Origin: Deinococcales bacterium
GTDB taxonomy: Bacteria; Deinococcota; Deinococci; Deinococcales; JAAFIG01
Assembly: GCA_025352125.1 (NCBI GenBank)
Contig: JANXTZ010000001.1
Span: forward strand, 1 to 54,869
Length of the DNA: 54,869 nt
Reading direction: 5' to 3'
In this document: positions 1 to 9,374 of the stretch, piece after piece
Position numbering within the stretch: position 1 is the stretch's first letter
Layout of the letters: each line of letters opens with the position of its first letter
Translations under genes and position numbers: made by a program
Notes under the pieces: model-generated
Database searches by the model: none
The model's input: only the letters and a program-made list of their open reading frames with translations
Told to the model about the DNA's origin: nothing

Positions 1-177
1 ATGAACTGTTAATCGCGTGACACTATGAATGCCAGTTCGGTTTGGGTTCACAACTGAATTTACCAGCTTTGTAGAATTGAGTAGCAACTAAAGTCTTGCA
101 CTAAAGTGCATTGCTTTGACCAGCGTCCTGATACAGTAAAAACTTAATCTAACTTTCGAGCAATGCTTTTTGTCGTT

Positions 178-183
178 TAAACT
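178..183 (+). promoter_or_regulatory. Leaderless-type -10 box of the histidine kinase gene
   Basis: TAAACT lies six bases before the ATG at 190, so transcription should start at or next to the start codon and no Shine-Dalgarno is present. A weak -35 (TTTCGA) lies 18 bases upstream. The rest of positions 1-177 holds no gene I can support; only a short hairpin (GCAC..GTGC near 98-110) is visible. Confidence 0.55.
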
Positions 184-189
184 GTATTT

Positions 190-2868
190 ATGCCGCGCCA
201 CCGAGGCACAACCGAATCGCAAACCTTGCTGCAACAGTTTGAAAACCGTGCGCTGCTCGAGCGTGTGCTTTCAAACCTCGAGCCTGCCATGCTGATGCAC
301 TGGCAAGCTTTTTCTGGCATGATCTCGCAAGCCAGAACCCTGCCTTCTATTGCCCAAATCGCGGTTCGAGCAGCGCTTGAAGCCAGTGGCGCTCGTTCGG
401 CTCGGGTGATGATGATGCTCGAGGATCAATTGGAAACCTTGGCGGTGGCGAATGAAGTTGGCGTCTCGAACGTCGCAAGCCCGCAGGTGCTATCTTCAGC
501 GACAAGAAGTTTTGACGGGGCGGGTTTGTCGTTTGAAACGGTGGCGTTTGATGGGAATTATAAGTACGCCTTAAAAGAAGACCGTTTGATCTTTGACGCC
601 CAGCGCGTGATCGTGCCGCTTCTTGCCAGAGATCGAATGGTCGGGATTCTCGAGGTGTTGGGAACGACCCAAGTGTTGTCGGAACGCTTGAAGTTGTACA
701 CCAGTTTGATCGCCCTTTCGCTCGAGGCGGCGACGTTGCACACCGAACGGACGCGGCGCGAGCGGGAAGCTCGAGCGCTGGCGGAACTTTCCAAACGCAT
801 CGGTGAAACGCTCGAACTTGAAGAAATTCTCGAGCGCAGTCTGGAATTTGCGGTCAAAAGCTTACAACTTGAGCGCGGCATTTTAGCGCTGTACGACGAT
901 GTGCGCGAACAAACCAGCATTGACCGAGAGTTTTTTTCGTTTGGTTTTGAAGCCATGACCGAACCCAGTTTGAGTATTTCACCAGAATCCTTTGAGCGTC
1001 TGGTGCGGCGCAATCAACCGATTTTATCGAACGATGTTAAAGCCTCGAGCCGCAGTTATGCCGCCGGACCACGCGAATTGGGCGCGGAAGCCTTTGTGAT
1101 GCTACCGCTTTCGGCGCGGGGCAAACCTTTGGGCGTGCTGTATCTCGACACGACCCGCGCCAGCCTCGAGATCAAGGAGCGCGAGGTCAGTCTGGCGCAA
1201 GCCCTGGCGGAGCAGGCGTCGCTGGCGATTGAAAACGCACGACTGTTCGATGAAGCCGTGTCTCGAGGTCGTGAATCGCGGGTCTTGCTGCAAACCGCAC
1301 GGTTGACCAGCGCCACACTCGAGCTTGAGGATGTGCTCGAGGCACTTGCGAACGAGATCAGCAACTCGCTCGAGTTGGAACGCTGTTTTATCGGGTTTTT
1401 TTCCACCGTGCAAGAGAATTCTGCCGAAATTGGCAGGCTTCATGCCTTCGGTTTTGAAGATGACCTCGAAACCTTCAGACCGTTCATCATTGCCGAGGAT
1501 GCTTTTCAGCAACTTCTCGAGGAACGCTCGCCCGTGGTGCAAAATGGTGCGGCGGTGGATGAGGCTTGGCAAGACCAGGGTTCGGCGCTGCTTGGCGCTC
1601 AGACTTGCGTGATCGTGCCTTTGACCGTGCAAGGTGCGGTGATTGGCGTACTGTATGCGGACACGATTCGACCAGGCGCACGACTTTCAGACCGTGATGC
1701 GAGTCTGGCGCTGGCGATTGCCGACCAGGCGGGACTTGCCATTCAGAATGCAAGATTGTTCGCCCGCATTCAAGCCCAGGAGAGCCATTACCGCCTGCTT
1801 GCCGAAGCCGCCCACGATTTAATTGTTACCACCGATTTGGACGGCATCGTGACCTACGCCAACCCTGCAACACTCGAGGTGCTGGGTTTTGCACCATCTC
1901 AACTCGAGGGACAAATTTTTGAGCATCTGCTCGAGCCAGATGCGGCGTTGGCGGCACGCCGCGCCTGGCGTGAGATGATCGCGGGGTCGGGTGATGACCT
2001 TCACGCCCGCGATGCTTTTACCTTTGAGGGCGGCGTGAAACGCAGTGATGGCAGCATCGCGTACCTCGAGATTAAACTCAATGCGTTGCGTTCTGATCGC
2101 CGTGTGGTTGGTGGATTGGCGATTGCCCGAGATTTGAGCGAGCAGCAAAAACTGGCAGACGAAATCGCCCAGCGCGGTCTCGAGGCGAGGCGCACCGACG
2201 AATTGCGGAGTTTTCTGGCATTTTTTACCCAAGCTCAGGAAGAGGAACGCCGCCGTATCGCCAGAGAATTGCACGATGACACAGCACAAACCCTGGTTGC
2301 AATTGCCAGACGGCTTGACCGACTCGGGACAATGCTCGAGTCAGTACCCGAAGCCCGAGCCAGAACCGCTGACATTCGCGGCGACGTGGACACCGCCATC
2401 GACAGCGTGCGCCGCTTCTCGAGAAATTTGCGTCCCAGCACCCTGGACGATCTGGGTTTGCTTGCCGCGCTCGAGTGGTTGTGCTCGCAATCGCACACCA
2501 GTGCCAGGCTCGAAGTTTCAGGACGCGAGCAGCGTTTAAAGCCCGACCTCGAGCTGACGCTTTTTCGGGTGGTGCAAGAGGCGTTGACCAATGTGGACAA
2601 ACACGCCAAAGCCTCGAGTGCCGCGATTCGCGTCAAATTCGATGCAATTGGCAACACTGAGCATCCGCCTGGCGTGCTGGTGAGTGTGACCGACGACGGC
2701 GCGGGATTCTCGAGCACACCAGATACTGACGCCTTCACGACCCTTGCCGCCAAAGGACATTTGGGCTTGGCTGGAATGCGCGAGCGCATCAAACTGGCGG
2801 GTGGGGAGATGAAGCTCGAGTCTGAAATTGGTTTTGGGGCGAAATTAAGTTTTTGGTTTCCGATTTAA
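190..2868 (+). CDS. Multi-GAF/PAS sensor histidine kinase (HisKA_3 type)
   Basis: Probable cytosolic sensor kinase of the NarL/DesK-like class. By eye the 892 residues hold three GAF domains (about 45-180, 205-365 and 370-535; the second and third end with the typical run LAIENARLF / LAIQNARLF), a PAS domain (about 540-650, LIVTTDLDGIVTYANP), a dimerisation and phosphoacceptor segment with ELHDD (His695), and a C-terminal ATPase domain with NVDKHAKA, DDGAGF and GHLGLAGMRER. No transmembrane segment is visible. There is no response regulator next to it, so it is an orphan kinase; NarL-family regulators would be the expected partners. The ligand of the GAF domains cannot be inferred. The start follows a leaderless -10 box. 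Family call is firm; physiological role is unknown. Confidence 0.9.
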   Translation: MPRHRGTTESQTLLQQFENRALLERVLSNLEPAMLMHWQAFSGMISQARTLPSIAQIAVRAALEASGARSARVMMMLEDQLETLAVANEVGVSNVASPQVLSSATRSFDGAGLSFETVAFDGNYKYALKEDRLIFDAQRVIVPLLARDRMVGILEVLGTTQVLSERLKLYTSLIALSLEAATLHTERTRREREARALAELSKRIGETLELEEILERSLEFAVKSLQLERGILALYDDVREQTSIDREFFSFGFEAMTEPSLSISPESFERLVRRNQPILSNDVKASSRSYAAGPRELGAEAFVMLPLSARGKPLGVLYLDTTRASLEIKEREVSLAQALAEQASLAIENARLFDEAVSRGRESRVLLQTARLTSATLELEDVLEALANEISNSLELERCFIGFFSTVQENSAEIGRLHAFGFEDDLETFRPFIIAEDAFQQLLEERSPVVQNGAAVDEAWQDQGSALLGAQTCVIVPLTVQGAVIGVLYADTIRPGARLSDRDASLALAIADQAGLAIQNARLFARIQAQESHYRLLAEAAHDLIVTTDLDGIVTYANPATLEVLGFAPSQLEGQIFEHLLEPDAALAARRAWREMIAGSGDDLHARDAFTFEGGVKRSDGSIAYLEIKLNALRSDRRVVGGLAIARDLSEQQKLADEIAQRGLEARRTDELRSFLAFFTQAQEEERRRIARELHDDTAQTLVAIARRLDRLGTMLESVPEARARTADIRGDVDTAIDSVRRFSRNLRPSTLDDLGLLAALEWLCSQSHTSARLEVSGREQRLKPDLELTLFRVVQEALTNVDKHAKASSAAIRVKFDAIGNTEHPPGVLVSVTDDGAGFSSTPDTDAFTTLAAKGHLGLAGMRERIKLAGGEMKLESEIGFGAKLSFWFPI

Positions 2869-2917
2869 AACTCGAACACATGAACAAACGTTCGGGAAAC
2901 GTGCAACTCAAGCGTTC

Positions 2918-2926
2918 TGTTATTCT
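2918..2926 (+). promoter_or_regulatory. Extended -10 promoter of the YmdB-like gene, leaderless
   Basis: TG-T-TATTCT forms an extended -10 element ending six bases before the GTG start at 2933. No Shine-Dalgarno is present, so a leaderless mRNA is likely. No convincing -35 is seen, as expected for an extended -10. Confidence 0.5.
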
Positions 2927-2932
2927 GTACCC

Positions 2933-3745
2933 GTGAAGGTCTTGTTCATTGGTGATATCTTCGGCAAACCCGGGCGTAACCTCGTCTCGAGCCACTTGCC
3001 CGCGATCAGAAGCAGGTTTGATTTTGTGATCGCCAACGCGGAGAACGCGGCTGGCGGTTTTGGATTGAACAAGGATTCCTTCTCGAGCATTGTCAAAGCG
3101 GGCGTGGATTGCGTGACCCTGGGCAACCATGCCTGGGACAACCGCGAGGTTCTCAGTCTGATCGATGACCCGAAAATCGTGCGTCCCAAGAATTACCCGA
3201 GCGGAGCGCCTGGGCGCGGTGCAGCCAGTTTTGACGTGAACGGTGAACGGATCACGGTCACCAATTTTTTGGGGCGGATTTTCATGAACCCGTTGGACGA
3301 CCCGTTCGCGGCACTCGAGGAGATTCTCGAGCAGGACAATCTGGGGGCGGTGTTTGTGGATTTTCATGCGGAGGCAACCTCGGAAAAGGCGTGCTTTGCC
3401 TGGCATTTTGACGGGCGTATTGCGGCGCTTATCGGCACACACACGCACGTCCCAACGGCGGACACCAGGTTTTTAACACGCGGCACGGCGTTTCAAACCG
3501 ATTCTGGCATGACCGGACCGCAAGACTCGAGCATCGGCATGGGTTTGGATGCAGCCATTTACAAGTTCAGAACGGGTTTGCCGCAAAAAAACGAGGTCGC
3601 GCAAGGACCCAGTATTTTCAACGCCGTCGAATTGGATTTGACTGGCAATCTTGTGACCCGCATGGCGCGTTACAGTTTTCTCGAGGGGCAGGAATCTGGC
3701 AAACTCGAGGGTGAAATTTTTCAAGGGGTGAACGATGCAAAATGA
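2933..3745 (+). CDS. ymdB: YmdB-family metallophosphoesterase (cyclic nucleotide phosphodiesterase)
   Basis: A 270-residue protein of the TIGR00282/YmdB family, dimetal phosphoesterases that hydrolyse 2',3'-cyclic nucleotides (shown for the Bacillus YmdB) and affect RNA-linked developmental decisions. Metal-site motifs are visible in order: GDIFGKPGR at the N terminus, NAENAAGG, GNHAWDN, and GTHTHVPTADTRFL followed by TDSGMTGP. Length matches the family. The start is GTG behind an extended -10 box. The last 11 bases overlap the start of the PEP carboxylase gene, so the two are probably co-transcribed and translationally coupled, an unusual pairing for which I have no functional explanation. 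Confidence 0.9.
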   Translation: MKVLFIGDIFGKPGRNLVSSHLPAIRSRFDFVIANAENAAGGFGLNKDSFSSIVKAGVDCVTLGNHAWDNREVLSLIDDPKIVRPKNYPSGAPGRGAASFDVNGERITVTNFLGRIFMNPLDDPFAALEEILEQDNLGAVFVDFHAEATSEKACFAWHFDGRIAALIGTHTHVPTADTRFLTRGTAFQTDSGMTGPQDSSIGMGLDAAIYKFRTGLPQKNEVAQGPSIFNAVELDLTGNLVTRMARYSFLEGQESGKLEGEIFQGVNDAK

Positions 3746-6341
3746 AACCCGTGATCCACTCGCCCGTGATGTGGACGCACTTGGTCATGTTCTGGGCGCA
3801 ATTTTGCGCGAACAGGTCGGAAGCCGTTTTTATCAACTCGAGGAGGACGTGCGCGAGTTGACCAAACGCATTCGACTCGAACCTGAGAACACGGATTTGG
3901 TTTTGAAACTCGAGGCTTTGATCTCGAATTTGGGTTTGTTCGACGCCGAGAATCTGGTGCGGGCGTTCGCGCATTATTTTTGGCTGGTCAACTTGGCGGA
4001 GGAACGGCACCGCGTGCGGCGGCACGGTTTGTTTGAGCCTGGAATTGACCCACGCACGAACGAACCCCGCAAGCAAAGTTTGCGCGATACGGTGCGTCAA
4101 CTCAAATCCAGGGGCATGAGCGCCAACGATATTCTGAACTTGATTGCCAAGCTCGAGCTTGGGCTAACCTTCACGGCGCACCCGACCGAGATGCGGCGGC
4201 GAACAGTTCGTGCGCACTTGGATGCGATCAGCACCGATTTGGTTGACCTCGAGCGTGAGGACTTGCGTGAGGTGGTGCTTGACAGAATTTCGGCGCGGGT
4301 CGAGGCACTCTGGAGCACTTTGGAGTTGCACTCGAGAAACCCCACCGTGCGCGATGAGGTGCAGGGCGGTCTGGCGTACCTGGGCAACATTGCCAGCGCC
4401 CTGCCCGCCCTCGAGTTCGATTTGCGGGACGCCCTCGAAGCCGAGTTTGGTGAGGGTGTTCTTGGCAAACGCAACAATCTAAATTTGCCGTTCAAATTGT
4501 ATTCCTGGATTGGCGGTGACCGTGATGGCAACCCGAACGTCACGCCGCAAGTCACCCGAGAAACCCTGGCGTACCATGCGGCTCGAGCCACCGATGATTT
4601 ACAGGTTGGGTTAAAAACCTTGTTCGCCCAGGCTTCTGGACACCGCACCCGAGTCACCATCGGGCACGACCTGAGCAATCATGACGAGCCGTGGCGCAAC
4701 GAGATTGAAACGCTGCACGACAGCCTGGGAGAGCATCCAAAACCCAGAGCCGTGCCCGTCCTCGAGCGGGTCGTGAATTCTCTGGAAGCCACGGGTCTAA
4801 ACCGCACGGCACGGGTTTTTGCGCGTCCGGTGCTGGCTCGAGCCAAAACCTTCGGCACGCACCTGGTCAGTCTGGACGTGCGTGAATTCTCGGGGAATTT
4901 GGAGCTTGCGGTGCAAGAACTGATGTTGGTTGGGGGCGTTCACGGCGCGTACTCGAGTTTGACCGAGATTGAGCGCGTGGCATTGCTCGAGCGGGAACTG
5001 GCGACCGACCGACCGTTGCTGCCGGTTGGTGCGGTCCGATCTGGCAACATTGCGCTGGCGCTCGAGCCTATCGAGGCGGTGCGTGATGCCATGATTGAGA
5101 GCGGCAATCAAGCCTTCGGGCGTTACGTGATTTCTCACGCCGAGAGCGTTTCGGACATTCTCGAGGTGCTGATATTGTCACGTGAGGCGGGACTCTCAAA
5201 CGTCGATGTCTCTCCGCTTTTTGAAACCCCCACCGATCTCGAGAATGCACCGCAGATCGTGACGCAACTGATGAACTCGAGCGTTTACCGCGCCAAACTC
5301 GGAACCCGAGCGCAAGAGATCATGCTCGGATATTCAGATTCCAACAAGGAGGCAGGCTTTCTGGCGGCAAACTGGGCGTTGTACCGCGCCCAGGAAGAGC
5401 TGACCAAAGTCCTCGAGAACGCTGGTGTGGAGCACACGTTCTTTCACGGTCGCGGCACCAGCATCGGGCGCGGCGGCGGACCAGCCGCACGGGGCATTCT
5501 GGCGCAACCCGAGGGCACCATCGGGCGAGGCTTGAGGATCACCGAACAGGGCGAGGCGCTGTCTGAACGTTACGCCAACCCCGCGATTGCCAAACGCAAC
5601 CTCGAGCAACTGCTTCATGCCCTACTGCTTAAGGCTTCGGAAGAACACAAGCAGTACCCAGATTACTACCGCAGCGCCCTTCAGAGCGCAGCCAACGCCT
5701 CGAGCGAGGCGTACTCGAGTTTGGTGACCTCAAAAGGTTTTCTGGCGTTCTTCGAGGCTGCCACGCCGATCAACGAGATTGCGGGTTTAAAAATTGCCTC
5801 GCGCCCCGTTCGTCGCCCTGGCAAAGCCACCTTGGAGAATCTTCGCGCCATTCCGTGGGTCATGGCGTGGACGCAAACCCGAGCCAACATTCCAGGCTGG
5901 TACGGTCTGGGCGCGGGACTGGCAACCATCGAAAAGTTTCAACCAGGACTGGCAGGTGAGATGTACCGCGAATGGGGCTTTTTTCGCAGCCTCTTGGACA
6001 ACGCCCAGATGAGCCTCGCCAAAACCGACATGGGCATTTTTGCGCGGTACTCGAGCTTGGGCAAGGATCAAAAAACCTTTGAAAGCATCAAACTCGAGTT
6101 TGAACGCACCGTACAACTGGTAAAAAATGCCATCGGCACGGATATCTTAGAGCGCGAACTTCGTTTGAAACGCAGCATCGAACTGCGCAACCCTTATGTT
6201 GACCCCGTGCATCACGTTCAAGTCGAACTTTTAAAACGATACCGCGCCCTGCCCAGCGATCACCCAGACCGCTCCAACCTCGAGCGGGCATTGCTCTTGA
6301 GCATTCAAGGCATTGCGGCAGGGTTACGAAATACAGGTTAG
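3735..6341 (+). CDS. ppc: Phosphoenolpyruvate carboxylase
   Basis: Carboxylates phosphoenolpyruvate with bicarbonate to oxaloacetate, refilling the TCA cycle, which here also feeds 2-oxoglutarate to the lysine pathway encoded further on. The 868 residues are close to the usual bacterial length of about 880-930. Diagnostic motifs are present: TAHPTE with the catalytic His149, the DGNPNVT segment, GYSDSNKEAG, FHGRGTSIGRGGGPA and the C-terminal RNTG that ends this family. The start ATG overlaps the preceding ymdB-like gene and has a GGGG-rich Shine-Dalgarno inside it. Confidence 0.97.
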   Translation: MQNETRDPLARDVDALGHVLGAILREQVGSRFYQLEEDVRELTKRIRLEPENTDLVLKLEALISNLGLFDAENLVRAFAHYFWLVNLAEERHRVRRHGLFEPGIDPRTNEPRKQSLRDTVRQLKSRGMSANDILNLIAKLELGLTFTAHPTEMRRRTVRAHLDAISTDLVDLEREDLREVVLDRISARVEALWSTLELHSRNPTVRDEVQGGLAYLGNIASALPALEFDLRDALEAEFGEGVLGKRNNLNLPFKLYSWIGGDRDGNPNVTPQVTRETLAYHAARATDDLQVGLKTLFAQASGHRTRVTIGHDLSNHDEPWRNEIETLHDSLGEHPKPRAVPVLERVVNSLEATGLNRTARVFARPVLARAKTFGTHLVSLDVREFSGNLELAVQELMLVGGVHGAYSSLTEIERVALLERELATDRPLLPVGAVRSGNIALALEPIEAVRDAMIESGNQAFGRYVISHAESVSDILEVLILSREAGLSNVDVSPLFETPTDLENAPQIVTQLMNSSVYRAKLGTRAQEIMLGYSDSNKEAGFLAANWALYRAQEELTKVLENAGVEHTFFHGRGTSIGRGGGPAARGILAQPEGTIGRGLRITEQGEALSERYANPAIAKRNLEQLLHALLLKASEEHKQYPDYYRSALQSAANASSEAYSSLVTSKGFLAFFEAATPINEIAGLKIASRPVRRPGKATLENLRAIPWVMAWTQTRANIPGWYGLGAGLATIEKFQPGLAGEMYREWGFFRSLLDNAQMSLAKTDMGIFARYSSLGKDQKTFESIKLEFERTVQLVKNAIGTDILERELRLKRSIELRNPYVDPVHHVQVELLKRYRALPSDHPDRSNLERALLLSIQGIAAGLRNTG

Positions 6342-6389
6342 AATTGTTTAGGTTAAAACACAGTTCATTACACCGCAAAAGGATAAATC

Positions 6390-7340
6390 ATGCCTGAACT
6401 CTTACAAGTCGTACCCGAATACCACCACCGCGTTTGGGGTGGGCAACAATTGAAACCAGACATTCAAAAACCTTACGGCGAGGCGTGGCTTGTCTTTGAA
6501 CGCAACAAGATTAAATCTGGTCCGTTCGCTGGAAAAACCCTCGAGGAAGTCACTCGGGTTTTGGGCGCGGAACTGCTTGGCGCTCGAGCGATAGAGCGCA
6601 CTGGAACAAGGTTTCCATTGCTCGTCAAGATTTTGGATTGCGCCGATTGGCTCTCCATCCAGGTGCATCCAAATGACGAACAGGCGCTCCAGCTCGAGGG
6701 CAAAGGGCAGTTTGGCAAAACCGAGGCTTGGCACGTTCTGGACGCTGTATCTGGTGCAGAATTGATCGCGGGCGTCAAACCAGGCACGGACGGGGAAACG
6801 CTCGAGCGAGCCATTCGAGACGGCAGCATTTTATCGGTTTCACAAAAGCATGTGGTCCAAACAGGGGCGACGGTCATGATGCCTGCAGGCACGATGCACG
6901 CGCTCGGTCCAGGTTTTTTGATTTACGAAGTTCAACAAACTTCTGACACAACCTACCGCGTCTGGGACTGGGATCGTCCAGCCAGCGCCGGACGGGCGCT
7001 TCACATTGCGCAAAGTGTTAACGTGACCAACCCCAACTCGAGCGGCGAGATCAACCACAACATCATGCACGCGCAAAACGCTGTTGAAACCCGGGTGAGT
7101 TGCGAATATTTTCAACTTGAGGAAATTCACGGCGCGGACAAATCCTTGGTGTCCAACACCCAAAACTCGAGCTTTCATGCCATTACGGTCACAACGGGTC
7201 GGGCAGACGTTATCTTGGGCGGTACTCGAGTCACCCTGGGCAAGTTTGAAACGGTGATCGTTCCTGCCAACGCCTTCGAGTACCAAATTGAACCACTCGA
7301 GCCTTTTAGGGCGTTACGCTCGAGTGTTCCAAACTTTTAA
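6390..7340 (+). CDS. manA: Mannose-6-phosphate isomerase, class I
   Basis: Zinc enzyme interconverting mannose-6-phosphate and fructose-6-phosphate, linking glycolysis to GDP-mannose and surface glycans. The 316-residue protein is the short bacterial form. Zinc and active-site segments are visible: QVHPND, KTEAWHVLDA and the cupin-like PAGTMHALG. A Shine-Dalgarno AAAGGA precedes the ATG. It follows ppc by 48 bases, probably in the same transcript. The stop codon overlaps that of the convergent membrane protein gene by three bases, leaving no room for a separate terminator. Confidence 0.93.
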   Translation: MPELLQVVPEYHHRVWGGQQLKPDIQKPYGEAWLVFERNKIKSGPFAGKTLEEVTRVLGAELLGARAIERTGTRFPLLVKILDCADWLSIQVHPNDEQALQLEGKGQFGKTEAWHVLDAVSGAELIAGVKPGTDGETLERAIRDGSILSVSQKHVVQTGATVMMPAGTMHALGPGFLIYEVQQTSDTTYRVWDWDRPASAGRALHIAQSVNVTNPNSSGEINHNIMHAQNAVETRVSCEYFQLEEIHGADKSLVSNTQNSSFHAITVTTGRADVILGGTRVTLGKFETVIVPANAFEYQIEPLEPFRALRSSVPNF

Positions 7341-8008
7341 ATTGTAGATTCGTTCATTCTGAGATCACGCTCGAGCATCATTTTTAAAAATGATGCTTCA
7401 TCTTTTTGCATATCATGAACACTCAAATAAAAGCGCTTGCCATTTTTCAGCTCGAGCCACAATGAAAATTGTTTGGAAACGGCAAGGTTTTTCTGAAGGT
7501 TGACTTTGAGAATGTCTTGAATTGAAATACTTACCAAGGGCTGAAGGCGAAGCGACAAGAAGTGTTTCAAACCTTCAAATTTAATCTGATCTGGCTCGGA
7601 TTTCATAGAGATTGAGCAGACCAAAGGCTCGAGCAGCGTCTTTGCAGACCTAAAAAGCACCCATAAAGCACCAACGGCAATCAAGAACCACAAAAAGAAA
7701 AAGCTGACATACTGCCACAAGAAATTTGAAGCCTCAAACATACCTTCACGGGCACGTTGGATCAAGACAAAAACCAAAGAAGCCCCAGCACCGATCCCGA
7801 ACAACGCAACAAACAAAAGCATTGGCACATAGGCGAATCGTCCAATTCGCAATTTGTTGATTGAAGCTTTTGGCAATCGCCAATCCCAACCATGTTTGGT
7901 CAAATCATAATTCCAGACATAAAACGGTATTTTTTGAAATTCTTCAAAATCGAGGAACGGCATATTCAACAGCGAATCTGAATCTATCTTTTCAAACCCT
8001 GAGTTCAA
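7337..8008 (-). CDS. Hypothetical membrane protein with two transmembrane segments
   Basis: A 223-residue protein I do not recognise. It has a cytosolic-looking N terminus with aromatic residues (about 1-55), two hydrophobic helices (about 60-85 and 92-118), and a basic/amphipathic C-terminal half. The layout resembles small bacterial PH-like or YcxB-like membrane proteins, in which a C-terminal beta domain follows a helical hairpin, but this is only a resemblance. It lies downstream of lysX across 271 non-coding bases, so it is not obviously part of the lysine operon. Confidence 0.6.
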   Translation of the reverse strand: MNSGFEKIDSDSLLNMPFLDFEEFQKIPFYVWNYDLTKHGWDWRLPKASINKLRIGRFAYVPMLLFVALFGIGAGASLVFVLIQRAREGMFEASNFLWQYVSFFFLWFLIAVGALWVLFRSAKTLLEPLVCSISMKSEPDQIKFEGLKHFLSLRLQPLVSISIQDILKVNLQKNLAVSKQFSLWLELKNGKRFYLSVHDMQKDEASFLKMMLERDLRMNESTI

Positions 8009-8279
8009 GATGCGTTCCTTTCAGATCCCCTCAATCACTCGAGCGTGGAGAACCCATTTCACGAACTCGAGCTGAGCAACAGTAGCGAAACCATCCCATC
8101 AGCAATTTCCATCTCGAGATTTTCAGTTGGTGTAAATGTGCTCGAACTGTAATGCTTTTTAAAATTTCTTTACTCAACTCGCCAACTTCGATGGAACGAT
8201 CAAGAGCGCGGCTCGAGAAATCCTAATTTACGTTGGACTCGTCAATAATGCCCTGGCCGCGCTCGAGACTTTTCATGAT
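8009..8279 (-). other. Non-coding gap after lysX, possible decayed coding remnant
   Basis: No intact gene. On the minus strand a short ORF starts at 8276 (MKSLERGQGIIDESNVN, then TAG) and the sense continues past the stop in another frame (DFSSRALDRSIEVGELSKE), which reads like real protein. A second frame change follows near TPTENLEMEIADG. This pattern fits a small gene ruined by a stop and frameshifts; no family is recognised. Confidence 0.3.
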
Positions 8280-9125
8280 TTATTTGATTCTTGAAATGGC
8301 ATATTCAGCAATCTTCTTGGGAATGTCCACGCCCGTCGTGCTGACTGAATTTTTAAACTCCATCGTGTGATTCACTTCAATCACCATCAAACCTCGAGTT
8401 GGGTCTTCCATCAAATCCACCGCAACCACCGCGCCACCCACCGCTTTCGCGCTGCGTTCTGCAAGGCTTGCAATGTCTGGCGTGACGGGACAATTCTCGG
8501 CTTTGCCACCACGTGCGGTATTCGTAATCCAGTGGCGCGAGTTGCGGTAAATCGCCGCAATGCACAAGCCGTCCGCGACAAAAGCCCGAATGTCGCGGTC
8601 TGGCTTGTTGACCACCTCTTGAATGTAAAAAATCTGATGCTGATAGCCGCCGAGCACCTCTTTGTGCTCGAGCACGGTTTCGGCGGCGTCACGGTCACGA
8701 ATCAACGACAGCAATCGCCCCCATGAACCCACGGGCGGTTTCATGATGACCGGATAACCCATTTCTTCAATGACTTTGAGCGCCGTCTCGCCATCAAAAC
8801 AAACCTGGGTGCGCGGCGTGGCAATCTTGTTCTTGGCAAGAAGTGCGTTGGTCACAAGTTTATCGCCGCAATTGGAAATCACCAAAGACGGATTCACAAC
8901 CTCCACACCCCAAGCCTCGAGCGAGGCACTGATCGCGTAACCTCGAGATTGCGAGACGCAACGCTCGATCACGACCTTCCACTCGGGCGGTTTTGCGCTG
9001 TGAAAATCAAAACTGAGTTGAGGCGCGTAGACTTTGTCATACGCCACACCAAGACCATCGAGCGCGGCGAACAACATCTTCTCGTCCTCACGGACACGGT
9101 CATAAACCAGGGCAAGTTCAGCCAT
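8280..9125 (-). CDS. lysX: LysX: ATP-grasp ligase joining LysW to 2-aminoadipate
   Basis: LysX uses ATP to attach the alpha-amino group of 2-aminoadipate to the C-terminal glutamate of LysW, so that the later steps act on a carrier-bound substrate. The 281 residues fit LysX, with the ATP-grasp region ([46 protein letters not shown]) and the family's C-terminal signature [18 protein letters not shown], very like the Thermus enzyme. ArgX, the ornithine counterpart, is excluded mainly by context (homocitrate synthase and homoaconitase upstream). The start lies six bases after the lysW stop, as expected of partners made together. Confidence 0.95.
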   Translation of the reverse strand: MAELALVYDRVREDEKMLFAALDGLGVAYDKVYAPQLSFDFHSAKPPEWKVVIERCVSQSRGYAISASLEAWGVEVVNPSLVISNCGDKLVTNALLAKNKIATPRTQVCFDGETALKVIEEMGYPVIMKPPVGSWGRLLSLIRDRDAAETVLEHKEVLGGYQHQIFYIQEVVNKPDRDIRAFVADGLCIAAIYRNSRHWITNTARGGKAENCPVTPDIASLAERSAKAVGGAVVAVDLMEDPTRGLMVIEVNHTMEFKNSVSTTGVDIPKKIAEYAISRIK

Positions 9126-9131
9126 GAATGC

Positions 9132-9305
9132 CTATTCGCCCCAATCCTCTGCCTCTTGCGGGGCGGCTTCGAGCTTGGGCGGCTCGAGGCTGACAACTTC
9201 AAACTCTGCGCCGGTTTCGTCATCAATGACAATCTCGCCCAATTCTGGATTCTCGAGTTCGATGATTGCACCGGATTCTGGGTTTTCAAACTTTATTTTT
9301 GCCAT
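9132..9305 (-). CDS. lysW: LysW carrier protein lacking the zinc-binding cysteines
   Basis: A 57-residue acidic protein ending in EDWGE, the tail whose last glutamate carries the aminoadipate-derived intermediate during lysine synthesis. A strong Shine-Dalgarno (AGGAGG) precedes the ATG. The core LENPELGEIV and the PPKLEAAPQEAEDWGE end match LysW closely. In known LysW two pairs of cysteines (CPEC and CEDC in Thermus) bind zinc. Here the matching segments read NPES and DDET, so all four ligands are replaced (Asn, Ser, Asp, Thr) and there is no cysteine in the protein. It must fold without that zinc or with help. It lies between a double zinc-ribbon protein and LysX. Confidence 0.93.
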   Translation of the reverse strand: MAKIKFENPESGAIIELENPELGEIVIDDETGAEFEVVSLEPPKLEAAPQEAEDWGE

Positions 9306-9320
9306 CACTTTTCCTCCTGA

Positions 9321-9345
9321 AGGCGCATGTCCTTGCGCCCCTACT
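9321..9345. repeat. Short palindromic repeat between lysW and the zinc-ribbon gene
   Basis: GGCGCA, a six-base loop, TGCGCC, then CCTAC. The TGCGCCCCTAC end recurs at 31031-31041, suggesting one repeat family. It lies in the 69-base gap in the lysine operon, just before the lysW Shine-Dalgarno, and could affect mRNA stability or the lysW to zinc-ribbon ratio; that is inference. Confidence 0.5.
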
Positions 9346-9374
9346 TCAACGGGGGTTTCCCGACGAATGCAATG

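Noticed and set aside
1102..1632. Long minus-strand frames opposite the histidine kinase, ppc and glmU
   Set aside because: They lie opposite strongly supported genes, lack start signals and have no recognisable domains.
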